In this document: piece by piece, positions 24,503 through 33,900 of the stretch
Layout: each line of letters begins with the position of its first letter
Position numbering within the stretch: the stretch's first letter is position 1
Notes under the pieces: model-generated
What the model was told of the DNA's origin: nothing
Databases searched by the model: none
The model's input: the letters and a program-made list of their open reading frames with translations, nothing else
From: Prosthecobacter sp.
GTDB lineage: Bacteria > Verrucomicrobiota > Verrucomicrobiia > Verrucomicrobiales > Verrucomicrobiaceae
DNA length: 64,000 bases
Assembly (NCBI RefSeq): GCF_034366625.1
Contig: NZ_JAXMIH010000023.1
Location: 310,001-374,000 of the forward strand
Reading direction: 5' to 3'
Made by a program: the position numbers and the translations under genes

Positions 24503-27280
24503 TCAGCGGAGGTAGATGAACTCGTTGCTCATCATCAGCGCCTGGCAGAGCTGCGCCCAGGTTTGCTGCTCGCGCTTGTCGGAGTCCTGCTGGCTGGAAT
24601 TGAGGGCGGCATTGCTGGCGGTGAGATAGTTCTCGGCACGACGCAGGTCGTCGTCGGTGGCTTCGCGGGCAAAGGCGATGCGGTAGGCGGCGCGGAGGCG
24701 CTGTTCTTTGTCGGGGGACGTTGCAAACAGGCGTTTCACGAAAGTTTGCGCGGCGTCATTGGCGAGATCGCTGTTCATGAGCAGCAGCGCCTGGGGTGAG
24801 ACGACGGTGCTGTTGCGCAGGCCGGTGGAGGTCGAGGGATCGGGGTAATCGAACTGCTGAAACAGATCGTAGAGGTTGTTGCGGATGATGGGCAGGTAGA
24901 GCGCGCGGCGGGTGCTGCCGTAGGTGGTGAAATCTTTGGAGGTGTGGTTGAAGACGAACTCGCGATTGCGCCGCGGGATGGTTTTGCCACCGATGGTGGT
25001 GTCGATGCTGCCCGCGACATGCAGCAGTGCATCGCGGACTTCCTCGGCTTCGAGACGGCGCACGGGGAAGTGATTGAGGAGGCGATTTTCAGGATCGGCG
25101 AGTGCGGCTTGTGCCGGGACGGTCGAACTCTGCTGATAGGTGCGCGAACTCATGATGAGGCGATGCATGTCCTTGAAGCTCCAGCCGTTGGTGGTGAACC
25201 AGCGTGCCAGCCAGTCGAGCAGTTCGGGCTGCGTGGGCTTCAGGCCAAGGAGACCGAAGTTGTCCGTCGTGGCGACGATGCCTTGATTGAAATGCCAGGT
25301 CCAGATGCGGTTGGCGATGACACGCGAGGTGAGCGGGTGTTCCGGGCTGGCGAGCCAGCGGGCGAGTTCGAGGCGTCCGCTGTGATCGCTGGGGAACTGC
25401 GGTTTCGATTTTTGCGAGGCTTGAACGACCTGGACGAAGCCGCGTGGGATCGGCTTTCCGAGCGCGAGATGATTGCCACGGATGTGGATGGGCAGTTCTT
25501 TGAGAATCTTGGGCGACTCGGACACCGCCAGCGTTGTGGGCAGGTCAGGGAGATTGCTCTCCGTGGTCATCATGGTGTCTTGCAAGGCGCGCACCTTGTC
25601 GGCGATCTCTTTGGGATAAAGAATGATCGGTTCAGGCGGCAGGGCGAGAAAACCGGCGGTTTTGTCCAGTTCGGCACGAGCCTGATGGAGCAGGGAGTCA
25701 TCCGCCTTGTCCTTGGGGCCAACTTTGATCTGTGCGGCAGCATTGAAGATGGCGACGAAGTAAGGACGGAGACTTTGGGCACTGCCTGTGGCTTTGACCG
25801 CGTCCTGCCACGGTGTGAAGAAAGCATTCGATTCATTGGCGGCGAGATAGACGCGGCAGTTCAGCAGCACATGCGCACGCAGGCCATGTTTGTCCGCCAC
25901 AGGTTTCACCTGGCTCAAGGTGGGAGCCACGGGCAGTTCAGATGCGGCCATGAGGTAATCTGCGGCCTTGCCGCGCACTTCATCACGCAGCGCCTTGGTT
26001 GCCGCCGCTTCGGCCTTGGTGACGGCTTCCTTTTGCTGTTTGAGGATGCGTTCGGACGATTTCACCGCCGCGAAGTCATCGAGCGATCCCATGGGCGATT
26101 CGTACGCGGTGCTCAAGGCACCGATGCGATCCACGCTGAAGCTCTGCGTGCTTTTGAAGATGGCGGCGAGCGCGTAATAGTCGTCCTGCGGGATGGGATC
26201 GAATTTGTGATCATGGCAGCGCACGCAGCCAAGCGTGAGGCCCATGAAGGCGCGGCCCATGACGTCGATCTGCTCATCGACGACATCCATGGCGAGCTTG
26301 TCCTTGTCCGGCTCGGCGAGCACTTTCGCGCCGAGGTTGAGAAAGGCCGTGGCGGTGATGCGCTCATGGCGCGCCGGGATGTCTTTCGATTCGAGGAGGT
26401 CGCCAGCAAGCTGCTCGGTGAGGAACTGGTCGAAGGGTTTGTCCGCATTGATCGACTTCACCACGTAGTCGCGATAACGCCATGCGGTGCCGAGGGCGAT
26501 GTTTTCATCGAGACCATTCGAGTCCGAGTAACGCGCGACATCCAGCCAGTGGCGGCCCCATTTCTCACCGTAATGCGGTGAGCGCAGCAGGCGGTCCACG
26601 ACCTTCGCGAAGGCATCCGGCGACTTGTCGGCCAGGAAGGCCTCCACTTCGTCTGGTGTGGGCGGCAGGCCGGTCAGATCGAACGTGGCACGGCGGATGA
26701 GCGTGCGTTTGTCCGCAGGTGCGGCGAGCGTGAGACTTTTCTCGGTGAGTTTTTCAATGATGAAGGCATCAATCGGATTCTCCGCCTTCACGCTGGGTAC
26801 TTTAGGTTTCGCAATCGGGCGGAAGGCCCAGTGCTTGCTGCCTGCGGCGATGTCGATCACGCGCGGGGCCGCATGCTTGGCATCCGCGACGGCTTCGCGC
26901 GGATCAGGAGCGCCCATTTTGACCCATTCTTCGAGCGCCTTCACTTCTGCGGCGGGCATGGCGCCCTTGGGAGGCATTTGGAGATCCTGATTGTGATAGC
27001 GGACAGATTCGATGATGCGGCTTTTTTCAGGGTTGCCCGCGATGAGCGCGGGGCCGTTGTCGCCGCCTTTGAGCACGGCGTCGCGTGAATCGAGTCGCAG
27101 GCCGCCTTTGCTTTTGCCGGACTCGACGGAGTGGCACTCGTAGCAGCGGTTGATGAGGAGGGGGCGGATGGTTTTCTCGAAGAAGGCGGTCTTCTCGGCA
27201 TCCGTCGGCGCGGCGGCGCCTGCAATGCCGGTGGTGAGGCAAAGCATGGTCAAGCAGCGCATGGATGATGCCTTGGTCAT
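24503..27280 (-). CDS. PSD1-type planctomycete cytochrome c protein (DUF1549/DUF1553)
   Basis: A protein of 925 residues with a short signal (MTKASSMRCLTMLCLTTGIAGA). Order of parts: planctomycete cytochrome C1 domain with heme motif CYECH at about residue 50; DUF1549 (PSCyt2) at about 140-350 (RRATFDLTGLPPTPDEVEAF, GEKWGRHWLDVARYSDSNG); then DUF1553 (PSD1) at about 640-880 (RLELARWLASPEHPLTSRV, ANRIWTWHFNQGIV, NRLLNHFPVRRLEAEEVRD). The second CxxCH (CVRCHDHKFDP) is in the DUF1549 region. The family is abundant in Planctomycetes and Verrucomicrobia and linked to polysaccharide breakdown, but its reaction is not known. The DUF1501 gene that often follows it is absent here. Confidence 0.92.
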   Translation of the reverse strand: MTKASSMRCLTMLCLTTGIAGAAAPTDAEKTAFFEKTIRPLLINRCYECHSVESGKSKGGLRLDSRDAVLKGGDNGPALIAGNPEKSRIIESVRYHNQDLQMPPKGAMPAAEVKALEEWVKMGAPDPREAVADAKHAAPRVIDIAAGSKHWAFRPIAKPKVPSVKAENPIDAFIIEKLTEKSLTLAAPADKRTLIRRATFDLTGLPPTPDEVEAFLADKSPDAFAKVVDRLLRSPHYGEKWGRHWLDVARYSDSNGLDENIALGTAWRYRDYVVKSINADKPFDQFLTEQLAGDLLESKDIPARHERITATAFLNLGAKVLAEPDKDKLAMDVVDEQIDVMGRAFMGLTLGCVRCHDHKFDPIPQDDYYALAAIFKSTQSFSVDRIGALSTAYESPMGSLDDFAAVKSSERILKQQKEAVTKAEAAATKALRDEVRGKAADYLMAASELPVAPTLSQVKPVADKHGLRAHVLLNCRVYLAANESNAFFTPWQDAVKATGSAQSLRPYFVAIFNAAAQIKVGPKDKADDSLLHQARAELDKTAGFLALPPEPIILYPKEIADKVRALQDTMMTTESNLPDLPTTLAVSESPKILKELPIHIRGNHLALGKPIPRGFVQVVQASQKSKPQFPSDHSGRLELARWLASPEHPLTSRVIANRIWTWHFNQGIVATTDNFGLLGLKPTQPELLDWLARWFTTNGWSFKDMHRLIMSSRTYQQSSTVPAQAALADPENRLLNHFPVRRLEAEEVRDALLHVAGSIDTTIGGKTIPRRNREFVFNHTSKDFTTYGSTRRALYLPIIRNNLYDLFQQFDYPDPSTSTGLRNSTVVSPQALLLMNSDLANDAAQTFVKRLFATSPDKEQRLRAAYRIAFAREATDDDLRRAENYLTASNAALNSSQQDSDKREQQTWAQLCQALMMSNEFIYLR

Positions 27281-27351
27281 TCTGGGGTGGTCAAACAACG
27301 CCCTTTTGATGCGGATTCTTGCCGTGAGGGACGATGTGGCTACGCTCGGGC

Positions 27352-28488
27352 ATGTCTCCCGTGCTCCAGACCCTGGCCGAACTCGTGCGTATCAACAGCA
27401 TCAACAGCTCGTACGACGGCGGTCCCGGCGAAAAAGAGGTGGCGGCGTATGTGCGGCAGTTTTTTGAGCAGCGCGGCATCGAAGTGTGGGAGCAGGAGGT
27501 GTTTCCGGGCCGCAACAACGTCATCGCCCGTATTCCTGGCCGTGACCCGTCACGGCGGATCGTCTTTGAGGCGCATACAGACACGGTTTCGATCAAAGGC
27601 ATGACGATTGACCCCTTCGACCCGGTCATTCGTGATGGGAAACTTCACGGGCGCGGCTCCGTCGATGACAAGGCCGGTCTGGCCGCGATGATGCACGCGG
27701 TGGCGGACATTCATGCGAGCGGCGAACTGCCGCCGTGCGAGATCTGGCTTGCCGCCGTGGTGGACGAGGAGTTTTCGTTTCGTGGCGTGGTCAAATTGTG
27801 TGAAGGCCTCAAAGCGGATGCCGCCGTGGTCGCAGAGCCGACGGAGTTCAAATGTGTGATCGCCAGCAAAGGCGTTCTGCGTTGGCGAATTCGCACGAGG
27901 GGCAAGGCTGCGCACAGTGCGAAGCCGCATCTCGGCATCAATGCGATCACGGCCATGTCGCGCATCGTTTTGGCGCTGAACGAGGATCACGAGCGCATGC
28001 AGCAGGCGCAACATCCGCTGCTCGGACCCGCCACCTGCAACGTGGGCGTCATCCAAGGCGGTGTGCAGGTGAATTTCGTGCCAGACCAGGCCGTGATCGA
28101 GATTGACCGTCGTCTGCTGCCCGGTGAGGAAGTTGAAACGGTGCTCGCGCATTATCAGTCGATGCTTGACGCACTGATGAAACAACATCCCGACGTGATC
28201 GCGGACATGGAAAAGCCGATGCTGCAGGACTGGTCGTTTCAAACCGATGCCAATGCCCCGCTGGTTCAACTCTCCCGTGACGTGCTGCGCGAGATGAACC
28301 GCGAGGATGGTGTCAACGGCGTGCCGTTTGGCAGCGATGCGAGCAAGTTCTCACGTTTGGGCATCCCCACGGTCTTGTTCGGCCCCGGCAGCATCGATCA
28401 AGCTCATGCCGCCGTAGAATACGTCGAATGCGCCGAGGTGGAGGCGGCGCAGGCGTTCTACATGCAGATCGCACGGCGGTTTGTGTGA
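27352..28488 (+). CDS. M20-family metallopeptidase (ArgE/DapE/CPG2 type)
   Basis: A protein of 378 residues from ATG 27352 (MSPVLQTLAELVRINSINSS); ATG 27334 is in frame. Zinc ligands and catalytic residues of the M20 family are present: FEAHTDTVS (His, catalytic Asp), GRGSVDDKAGLAAMM (bridging Asp), VVDEEFSFRG (catalytic and ligand Glu), VAEPTEF and a C-terminal His in DQAHAAVEY. The dimerisation domain lies at about 180-290 (GKAAHSAKPHLGINAI). It hydrolyses an N-acyl amino acid or a small peptide; the exact substrate (acetylornithine, succinyl-diaminopimelate or other) cannot be set from the sequence alone. It is convergent with the sulfatase at 28496. Confidence 0.9.
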   Translation: MSPVLQTLAELVRINSINSSYDGGPGEKEVAAYVRQFFEQRGIEVWEQEVFPGRNNVIARIPGRDPSRRIVFEAHTDTVSIKGMTIDPFDPVIRDGKLHGRGSVDDKAGLAAMMHAVADIHASGELPPCEIWLAAVVDEEFSFRGVVKLCEGLKADAAVVAEPTEFKCVIASKGVLRWRIRTRGKAAHSAKPHLGINAITAMSRIVLALNEDHERMQQAQHPLLGPATCNVGVIQGGVQVNFVPDQAVIEIDRRLLPGEEVETVLAHYQSMLDALMKQHPDVIADMEKPMLQDWSFQTDANAPLVQLSRDVLREMNREDGVNGVPFGSDASKFSRLGIPTVLFGPGSIDQAHAAVEYVECAEVEAAQAFYMQIARRFV

Positions 28489-28495
28489 GTGATGC

Positions 28496-29917
28496 TCACT
28501 TCTTCTTTTGCCTGGCCTTCGCGGCAGGCTTTGCGGGCGCGGTGGGATCTTCATTTGGGCTGCCGTGCCACTGCGGAGCCATGTTTTTCGAGTTCCAGTC
28601 CTCCCAGGCTTTTGAAAGAGCGGCGACGAGTTCCGGCTTCTCGACAGCGAGGTTTTTGGTTTCGCCGATGTCGGTGCTCAAATCATAAAGCTGCCATCCC
28701 GACTGTGTTTTCGCCTCCATGTCGCGGACATCAACGAGTTTCCAGTTGCCGCGACGGATGGCCTTCTGCGGGCCGAAACGCCACGCGAGCGTTTCATGCG
28801 GCGCGGCGGCTTTTTCGCCGATGAGATGCGGGAGGAGGTTCACGCCTTCGATGCCGTCGGGTTGCTTCGCATTGGCGATGGCACAGGCGGTCGGCAGAAC
28901 GTCCATGGCGCTGACCGGGTAGTCGTAGGTCTTGCCTGCGGGCAGTTGGCCGGGCCAGCTCACGAAAAACGGCACGCGGATGCCACCTTCGAGCGTCTGG
29001 CCTTTGTCGCCGCGCAGGGGCGTGTTGATGCCGGTGTTATAGGCGAAGAAGGGCTTCCTTCCGCTGCCACCGTTGTCGCTGAAGAAGAATACGAGCGTGT
29101 TCGGGTGCTTCGCCTTCACTTCGGCCATCACTCGGCCAATCGCATCATCCAGCCCAAGCAGCAGCGAGAGGTAACCGCGCCTGTTTTCATCCGTGACGGG
29201 GGCCGGGATGCGGCTCTTGAGCTTCTCGGCGATCTCCAGTGGCGTATGGACGGCGTTGTAGGCGAGGTAGAGGAACCAAGGCTTCGCGGCGTTGCGATTC
29301 ATGAAGCCGAGCGCCTCGTCCGTGAAGAGATCGGTCGTGTAGCCATCCAGGTGCTGCACCTCGCGACCGCGATAGATCATGTCATGCGAATGCGCGGAGC
29401 CGAACTCCGGCTCGGCGTCCTTGTGGAGCAAGAAGTTGTGCCCGCCGACGAGGAAGCCAAAGAACTCATCGAACCCACGCGACTGCGGATGATGCGCCGC
29501 GTCGAAGCCCTGGTGCCACTTGCCGACGAGTGCCGTGGCGTAACCGGCATCGTGCAGCACATTGGCAATCGTGCGCTGATCGAGCGGCAGCCCGAGCTTC
29601 GCCTCGTCGCCGACATGCGGATTGAACTCATGCCCGAACCGCGTCTGCGACTTCCCTGTGAGAAACCCCGCCCGCGACGGGCTGCAATACGGCGCGGTCA
29701 CATACCCATTCGTACATCGCACCCCCGAGGCCGCCAGCGCGTCGATATTCGGCGTCGGTACCTCCTTCCCGCAATGCACGCCGATGTCCGCGTAGCCAAG
29801 GTCGTCGGCAATGATGACGAGGATGTTGGGCTTGTCCGTCGGAGCCTTGGCGGAGTCGGGCTGTGCCGCAAAGAGCGTAGAGCAGAGGGCGAAGAGGAAA
29901 AGGGCGAGGCGTTTCAT
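28496..29917 (-). CDS. Exported sulfatase
   Basis: A protein of 473 residues from ATG 29917, which gives a signal peptide (MKRLALFLFALCSTLFAA). It has the alkaline phosphatase-like sulfatase fold: IADDLGYADIG with metal-binding Asp pair, formylglycine motif CSPSRAGFLTG at about residue 82, LVGKWHQG and FFSDNGGSGR. The Cys in CSPSR is converted to formylglycine by a sulfatase-maturating enzyme not found in this window. The C-terminus is Lys/Ala-rich. Sulfatases are numerous in Verrucomicrobia that degrade sulfated polysaccharides such as fucoidan. The substrate is unknown. Confidence 0.93.
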   Translation of the reverse strand: MKRLALFLFALCSTLFAAQPDSAKAPTDKPNILVIIADDLGYADIGVHCGKEVPTPNIDALAASGVRCTNGYVTAPYCSPSRAGFLTGKSQTRFGHEFNPHVGDEAKLGLPLDQRTIANVLHDAGYATALVGKWHQGFDAAHHPQSRGFDEFFGFLVGGHNFLLHKDAEPEFGSAHSHDMIYRGREVQHLDGYTTDLFTDEALGFMNRNAAKPWFLYLAYNAVHTPLEIAEKLKSRIPAPVTDENRRGYLSLLLGLDDAIGRVMAEVKAKHPNTLVFFFSDNGGSGRKPFFAYNTGINTPLRGDKGQTLEGGIRVPFFVSWPGQLPAGKTYDYPVSAMDVLPTACAIANAKQPDGIEGVNLLPHLIGEKAAAPHETLAWRFGPQKAIRRGNWKLVDVRDMEAKTQSGWQLYDLSTDIGETKNLAVEKPELVAALSKAWEDWNSKNMAPQWHGSPNEDPTAPAKPAAKARQKKK

Positions 29918-29999
29918 GAGGTGCGTGGAAACGATGAGGAATGGGAGTTCTGGCAGAGGAGAGTTGAGCTTTGGCATCGAAGCGGTAGCATCAAGCCGC

Positions 30000-30326
30000 A
30001 TGAAGACCTCAACCCCACCTCAAGGCTGCGCCAAAACGCCGCTCGGCTTGCCTGCGTCGTGGTTTTGGGATGTAAATCCGGCCAACCTCGACACAGAAAT
30101 TCACGCCAAGCAGATCATCGACCGGGTGCTGGTGGTGGGAGCACTGGAGGGCTGGAAAGCCATCCGCCGCCATTATGGTGATGAACGTCTGCGCAGCGTG
30201 GTCACTCAGCTCCGCAGCATCAGCCCGCAAAACATCGCGTTGCTATGCCTGGCGCTGGATTTGAGAAAGGAGGACTTCCGATGCTGCACCGCGAGGCCGT
30301 TCCCCCCGGCACCCTGGATTTACTGA
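30000..30326 (+). CDS. DUF6922-like antitoxin partner of AbiEii
   Basis: A protein of 108 residues. The conserved stretch ASWFWDVNPANLDTEIHAKQ, then IIDRVLVVGALEGWKAIRRH and YGDERLRSVV, fits the DUF6922 family: a WFWD motif, a D/E-H-x-x-IIxRVL helix and an hxxYG motif. DUF6922 proteins are typically encoded just before AbiEii/AbiGii-type nucleotidyltransferases and are thought to act as their antitoxins. The 3' end overlaps the toxin gene by 46 bases. The last dozen residues (ARPFPPAPWIY) are read from sequence also used by the toxin frame. The ATG lies 82 bases from the start of the divergent sulfatase gene. Confidence 0.75.
   Translation: MKTSTPPQGCAKTPLGLPASWFWDVNPANLDTEIHAKQIIDRVLVVGALEGWKAIRRHYGDERLRSVVTQLRSISPQNIALLCLALDLRKEDFRCCTARPFPPAPWIY
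30266..30273 (+). promoter_or_regulatory. Strong ribosome binding site fixing the AbiEii-type toxin start
   Basis: The sequence AAAGGAGG ends seven bases before the ATG at 30281. It lies inside the preceding antitoxin gene and makes 30281 a better start than the upstream in-frame ATG at 30245. Confidence 0.7.
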
Positions 30327-30895
30327 AGAGGCTTTGTGCGCATGCGGGCACGGAGGGCTTTGCCTTGGTTGGCGGCACGTCGCTGGCGCTGCGCTTCGGA
30401 CACCGCATGTCGGTGGACCTCGATTTCTTCCGACCGGAGAAGTTCGACAACAAGATCGTATCGGCGGCTCTGGAGGCGGATTTCCCATCTTTTCAACTCA
30501 CGAACGACAACGGCAACGGCATGATGGCCTTCGTCGAGGACGTGAAAGTGGACTTTGTGACCTATCCTTACCCGCTGCTTCACCCTTTTGAAACAATCGA
30601 GGGCGTGAGGATGATGAGCCTGCCGGATGTGGTTGCGATGAAGCTCGGGGCCATCAGCAATCGCGGGGCGAAAAAGGACTTCTACGACCTTCACACCCTG
30701 CTCGAAGAATTGGGCCTCGACGAAGTCATGCGCTGCTACAAGCTGAAGTTTCCCAATCACGACCCGATGATCCCGCTGCGCAGCATGATCTACTTCGAGG
30801 ACGCCGAGGACACGGAAACGCCGAACACCCTGATCAACACGACTTGGGCCAAGGTGAAGGCGGACATTCAGAAGGCGGTGAGCCGCGCTCTGTGA
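30281..30895 (+). CDS. AbiEii/AbiGii-family nucleotidyltransferase toxin
   Basis: A protein of 204 residues from ATG 30281. It has the nucleotidyltransferase signature of the AbiEii family: ALVGGTSLALRFGHRMSVDLDFF near residues 27-50, a third acidic strand VKVDFVTYPYP, then LPDVVAMKLGAISNRGAKKD and DFYDLHTLLEE. In studied AbiEii toxins the enzyme adds nucleotides to tRNA acceptor ends or targets GTP metabolism, and the pair can give phage resistance by abortive infection. Here the cognate partner is a DUF6922 protein rather than AbiEi. The gene ends six bases before the convergent dehydrogenase/cytochrome gene. Confidence 0.88.
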   Translation: MLHREAVPPGTLDLLKRLCAHAGTEGFALVGGTSLALRFGHRMSVDLDFFRPEKFDNKIVSAALEADFPSFQLTNDNGNGMMAFVEDVKVDFVTYPYPLLHPFETIEGVRMMSLPDVVAMKLGAISNRGAKKDFYDLHTLLEELGLDEVMRCYKLKFPNHDPMIPLRSMIYFEDAEDTETPNTLINTTWAKVKADIQKAVSRAL

Positions 30896-30901
30896 GTTTA
30901 C

Positions 30902-33900
30902 TCATTTCCCAAACATGGCGTGCTCCTTGTTTCCGCCGCTGAGGACGTAGGCGAGGAGGTCGAGGATTTCGTCTTTCTTGAGCATGGCGAGCAGCATCGG
31001 GGGCATGGGGGAGACTTTGCTGAGTTCGATGCTCTTCACTTCTTTGCGATCGACGTTCACGCGCTGATTGGGATCGGTGAGGTCGGTGTTCAGGGTGACG
31101 CCGTCGCCGCTGAGGTTCACGACGACGCCGGTCATGATGCTGCCGTCGTTTTTGGTGACAACGATGGGGGCGAACTGCTCGTTGATGACGTTGCTGGGGT
31201 TGATGATTTGATCGAGCAGGTCATGCGGGCTGTAGCGTCCGCCAGCGCCGGTCAAATCGGGGCCGGTCATGCCGCCGGCGTTGCCGAAGCGGTGGCAGGT
31301 GTAGCAGGCGGCGGCGCTGAACATCTTGCGGCCGTTGTCATAACTGCGGCCTTTCATGCCGGTCTTGGCGGCGGCGCTGAGCTCATCAAGCGTCCACATC
31401 GTCGGTGTGCGGCCCACGAACATGGCGCCGACGTTTTCGATGGCGGATTTCACCTCGGGCTTCTTGGCGATGAGTTCGGCGAACTGCGCAGACTCGTCCG
31501 GCGTGAAGGTGGCGAGGCTGTCTTTGCGGATGAAGTCGATGAAGATGGCGAAGCTGCTGCCACCTTTGTAGTTCGCGGCTTTGAGGAAGAACTCGAGCTG
31601 CTGCTTGCGCAGTTCAGGCGTCCAGCCGGTCTTGAGGAAGCGGAGGCTGCGGGCGTATTCGACCTGCGGCTCCTGGCTTTCAGCAGCGGCGATGAGGGCC
31701 ATGCCTTTGGCGGCGGTGTTCGGCGCTTGCAGGTAGGCGAGCGTTTCGGTGAGCAGCCAGTTGAGCTCAAAGTTGTCCGCCGGATACGCGGGATCGAGCT
31801 TGGCGATGATTGCGGCGACGGTGGCGTCGTCGGGATTGCCGAAGCGATGCAAAACGATCTCCGTGAGGCGAACGTAGGCGAGACGTTGCTCGGGCGTGAG
31901 CTGGGTGAAGTCGTGCTTGAGCAGCGCGGCCCAAAGCTTGTCGCGCATGGCGTTGTTCACGACGTGATCAGCGGCGCGATGCGTGGGGCACACGCCGGTG
32001 GCACGCGTGAGGGCGAGCAGGGCTTCGAGTTGGGCGGTGACGTTGGTTTCAACGAGCGCTTTAGCTTCCCATTCGGTGACGGGTTGATGCTCCAGTGCGG
32101 TGCGGGCTGCGGCGCGGATGTAGCGGTCGGGGCTGCTGAGATGCGGCCAGGCAGTGGAGACGGCTTTGGAGTCTTGTTTGCCGTGGAAGGCCTCGAGGAC
32201 ACGTCTCCGAATCTCTCGGCCGCGCGGAGTGGCTGCCAGTTCAGCTACCGAAGGCTTAGCTGGCTCCGTGCTCTCTTTCCCCACATAACTCACACGATAC
32301 AGCCCGCTCTGCACACGACGCCCACCAATCGTGAAATACATCGCGCCGTCTTTGCCGATGATCGCATCGCTGACCGGCAGGGGGCCGCCGGTGACGAATT
32401 CTTCCTTCGTGGCGGTGTAGGTGCTGCCGTTGGGCTTCAGATGCACGGCGTAGATTTTGCCCCAGCTCCAGTCGAGCGCGTAGAAGGCCTCCTGGTATTT
32501 CGCGGGGAACTTCGCGCCGTAGCCAAAGGTGGTGCCGGTGGGCGAGCCGGGGCCGATGTTCAGTGTGGCGGGCAGGTTGTCGAAGTAGAACTCGGGATAC
32601 TTGCCTGCGCCGTTGCGCCAGCCGTATTCGCCGCCGCTGACGACGTGATTCACGCGGGTGGGGCGATACCAGGAGGTGTTGAAGTCATACTCCATGTCCG
32701 CGTCATAGACGAACAACTCGCCATCGCGGTTCACGCCGCCGTCGAAGATGTTGCGGAAGCCGCTGGCGAAGATCTCGAAGGTCTTTCCATCCGGCGTGAA
32801 GCGATAGACGATGCCGCCGGGAGCCATGACGTGGCGGTTGTGGCCGCGACCATCAGGCATGCGCGGCAGCAGATGGTCATCGCCCCAGAGCTTCGCCACC
32901 GGCGAGCTGTCTGGCGTGCCGGCCTTCGGGCCTTCCTTGAGCACGGCGTTGTTGCCACTGATGAGGTAGAGGCCTTTGCCGTCCGGTGTCTTCAAAATGG
33001 CATGCACCCCGTGATCGCTGCCCGCGTCGAACTCGCGCAGCATCTCCACTTTGTCCGGCATGTCGTCGTTGTTGCTGTCGGTGACGCGGTAGAGGCCGTT
33101 GGGAACTTTTTTCTCGTAGTCGTTCACGCCGAGGTAGAGCGCGCCAAAGGCGAACAGCATGCCGTTCACGCCACGGATGTCAGCGGCGACTTTTTCGATG
33201 TCGGCGGCTTTCAGAGGCTGGCCTGCGGCGGGTGCGTTGAAGCGATAGAGGCCGCCGTATTGATCGCTGGCGTAGATGCGGCCTTTGTCATCGGTGCAGA
33301 GGTTTACCCACGAGCCCTGTTCGCCGCCTGGCACGCTGTAAAGCAGCGCCACCTTGAAATCGGGCAGTGTTTTGATGTTCGAGACCGGCGTTGCTACGTT
33401 CGCGCCGATGGCAGGTCCGACGGCTTGCGGGCGGTTGGCCTTCTTTTTGGCTTTATCGGCGCCTTTGCCCTTCGCGGGGGCTTTGGGAGCTGCGGGAGCC
33501 TTCGCCTTGCCTTTTCCCGGCGCTTTCGCCTCAATGATCTGCGCGTCGCTGGGGATCGCGGATTTCTCAAACGACACCACACCACCTTCCGGCAGTTCTT
33601 TGAGCATCACGTCCTTGATTTGAACCTTCATCGCCGGGCCGCGATGAATCTGGAAGGCAAGCAGGCCTTCCAGCGAACGTTTCGCCAGTTCGAAGTCGAG
33701 CAGGTCGATGGTCACCTGGCCGTCAATCTTATGAATGAGGTGATTACCCTGCGCGATGACGGTGTACTCGTGCCACTCAGCGATATCGACCTTCACCGGT
33801 TCATGCTCGGAGGCAAGCCAGCGCTTGCCCTCGGGGTCGATGACCACGCCCTGGCCGTTTTGACAGATGATGCCGCGGCCGCGCTCCTCATAGACCATCG

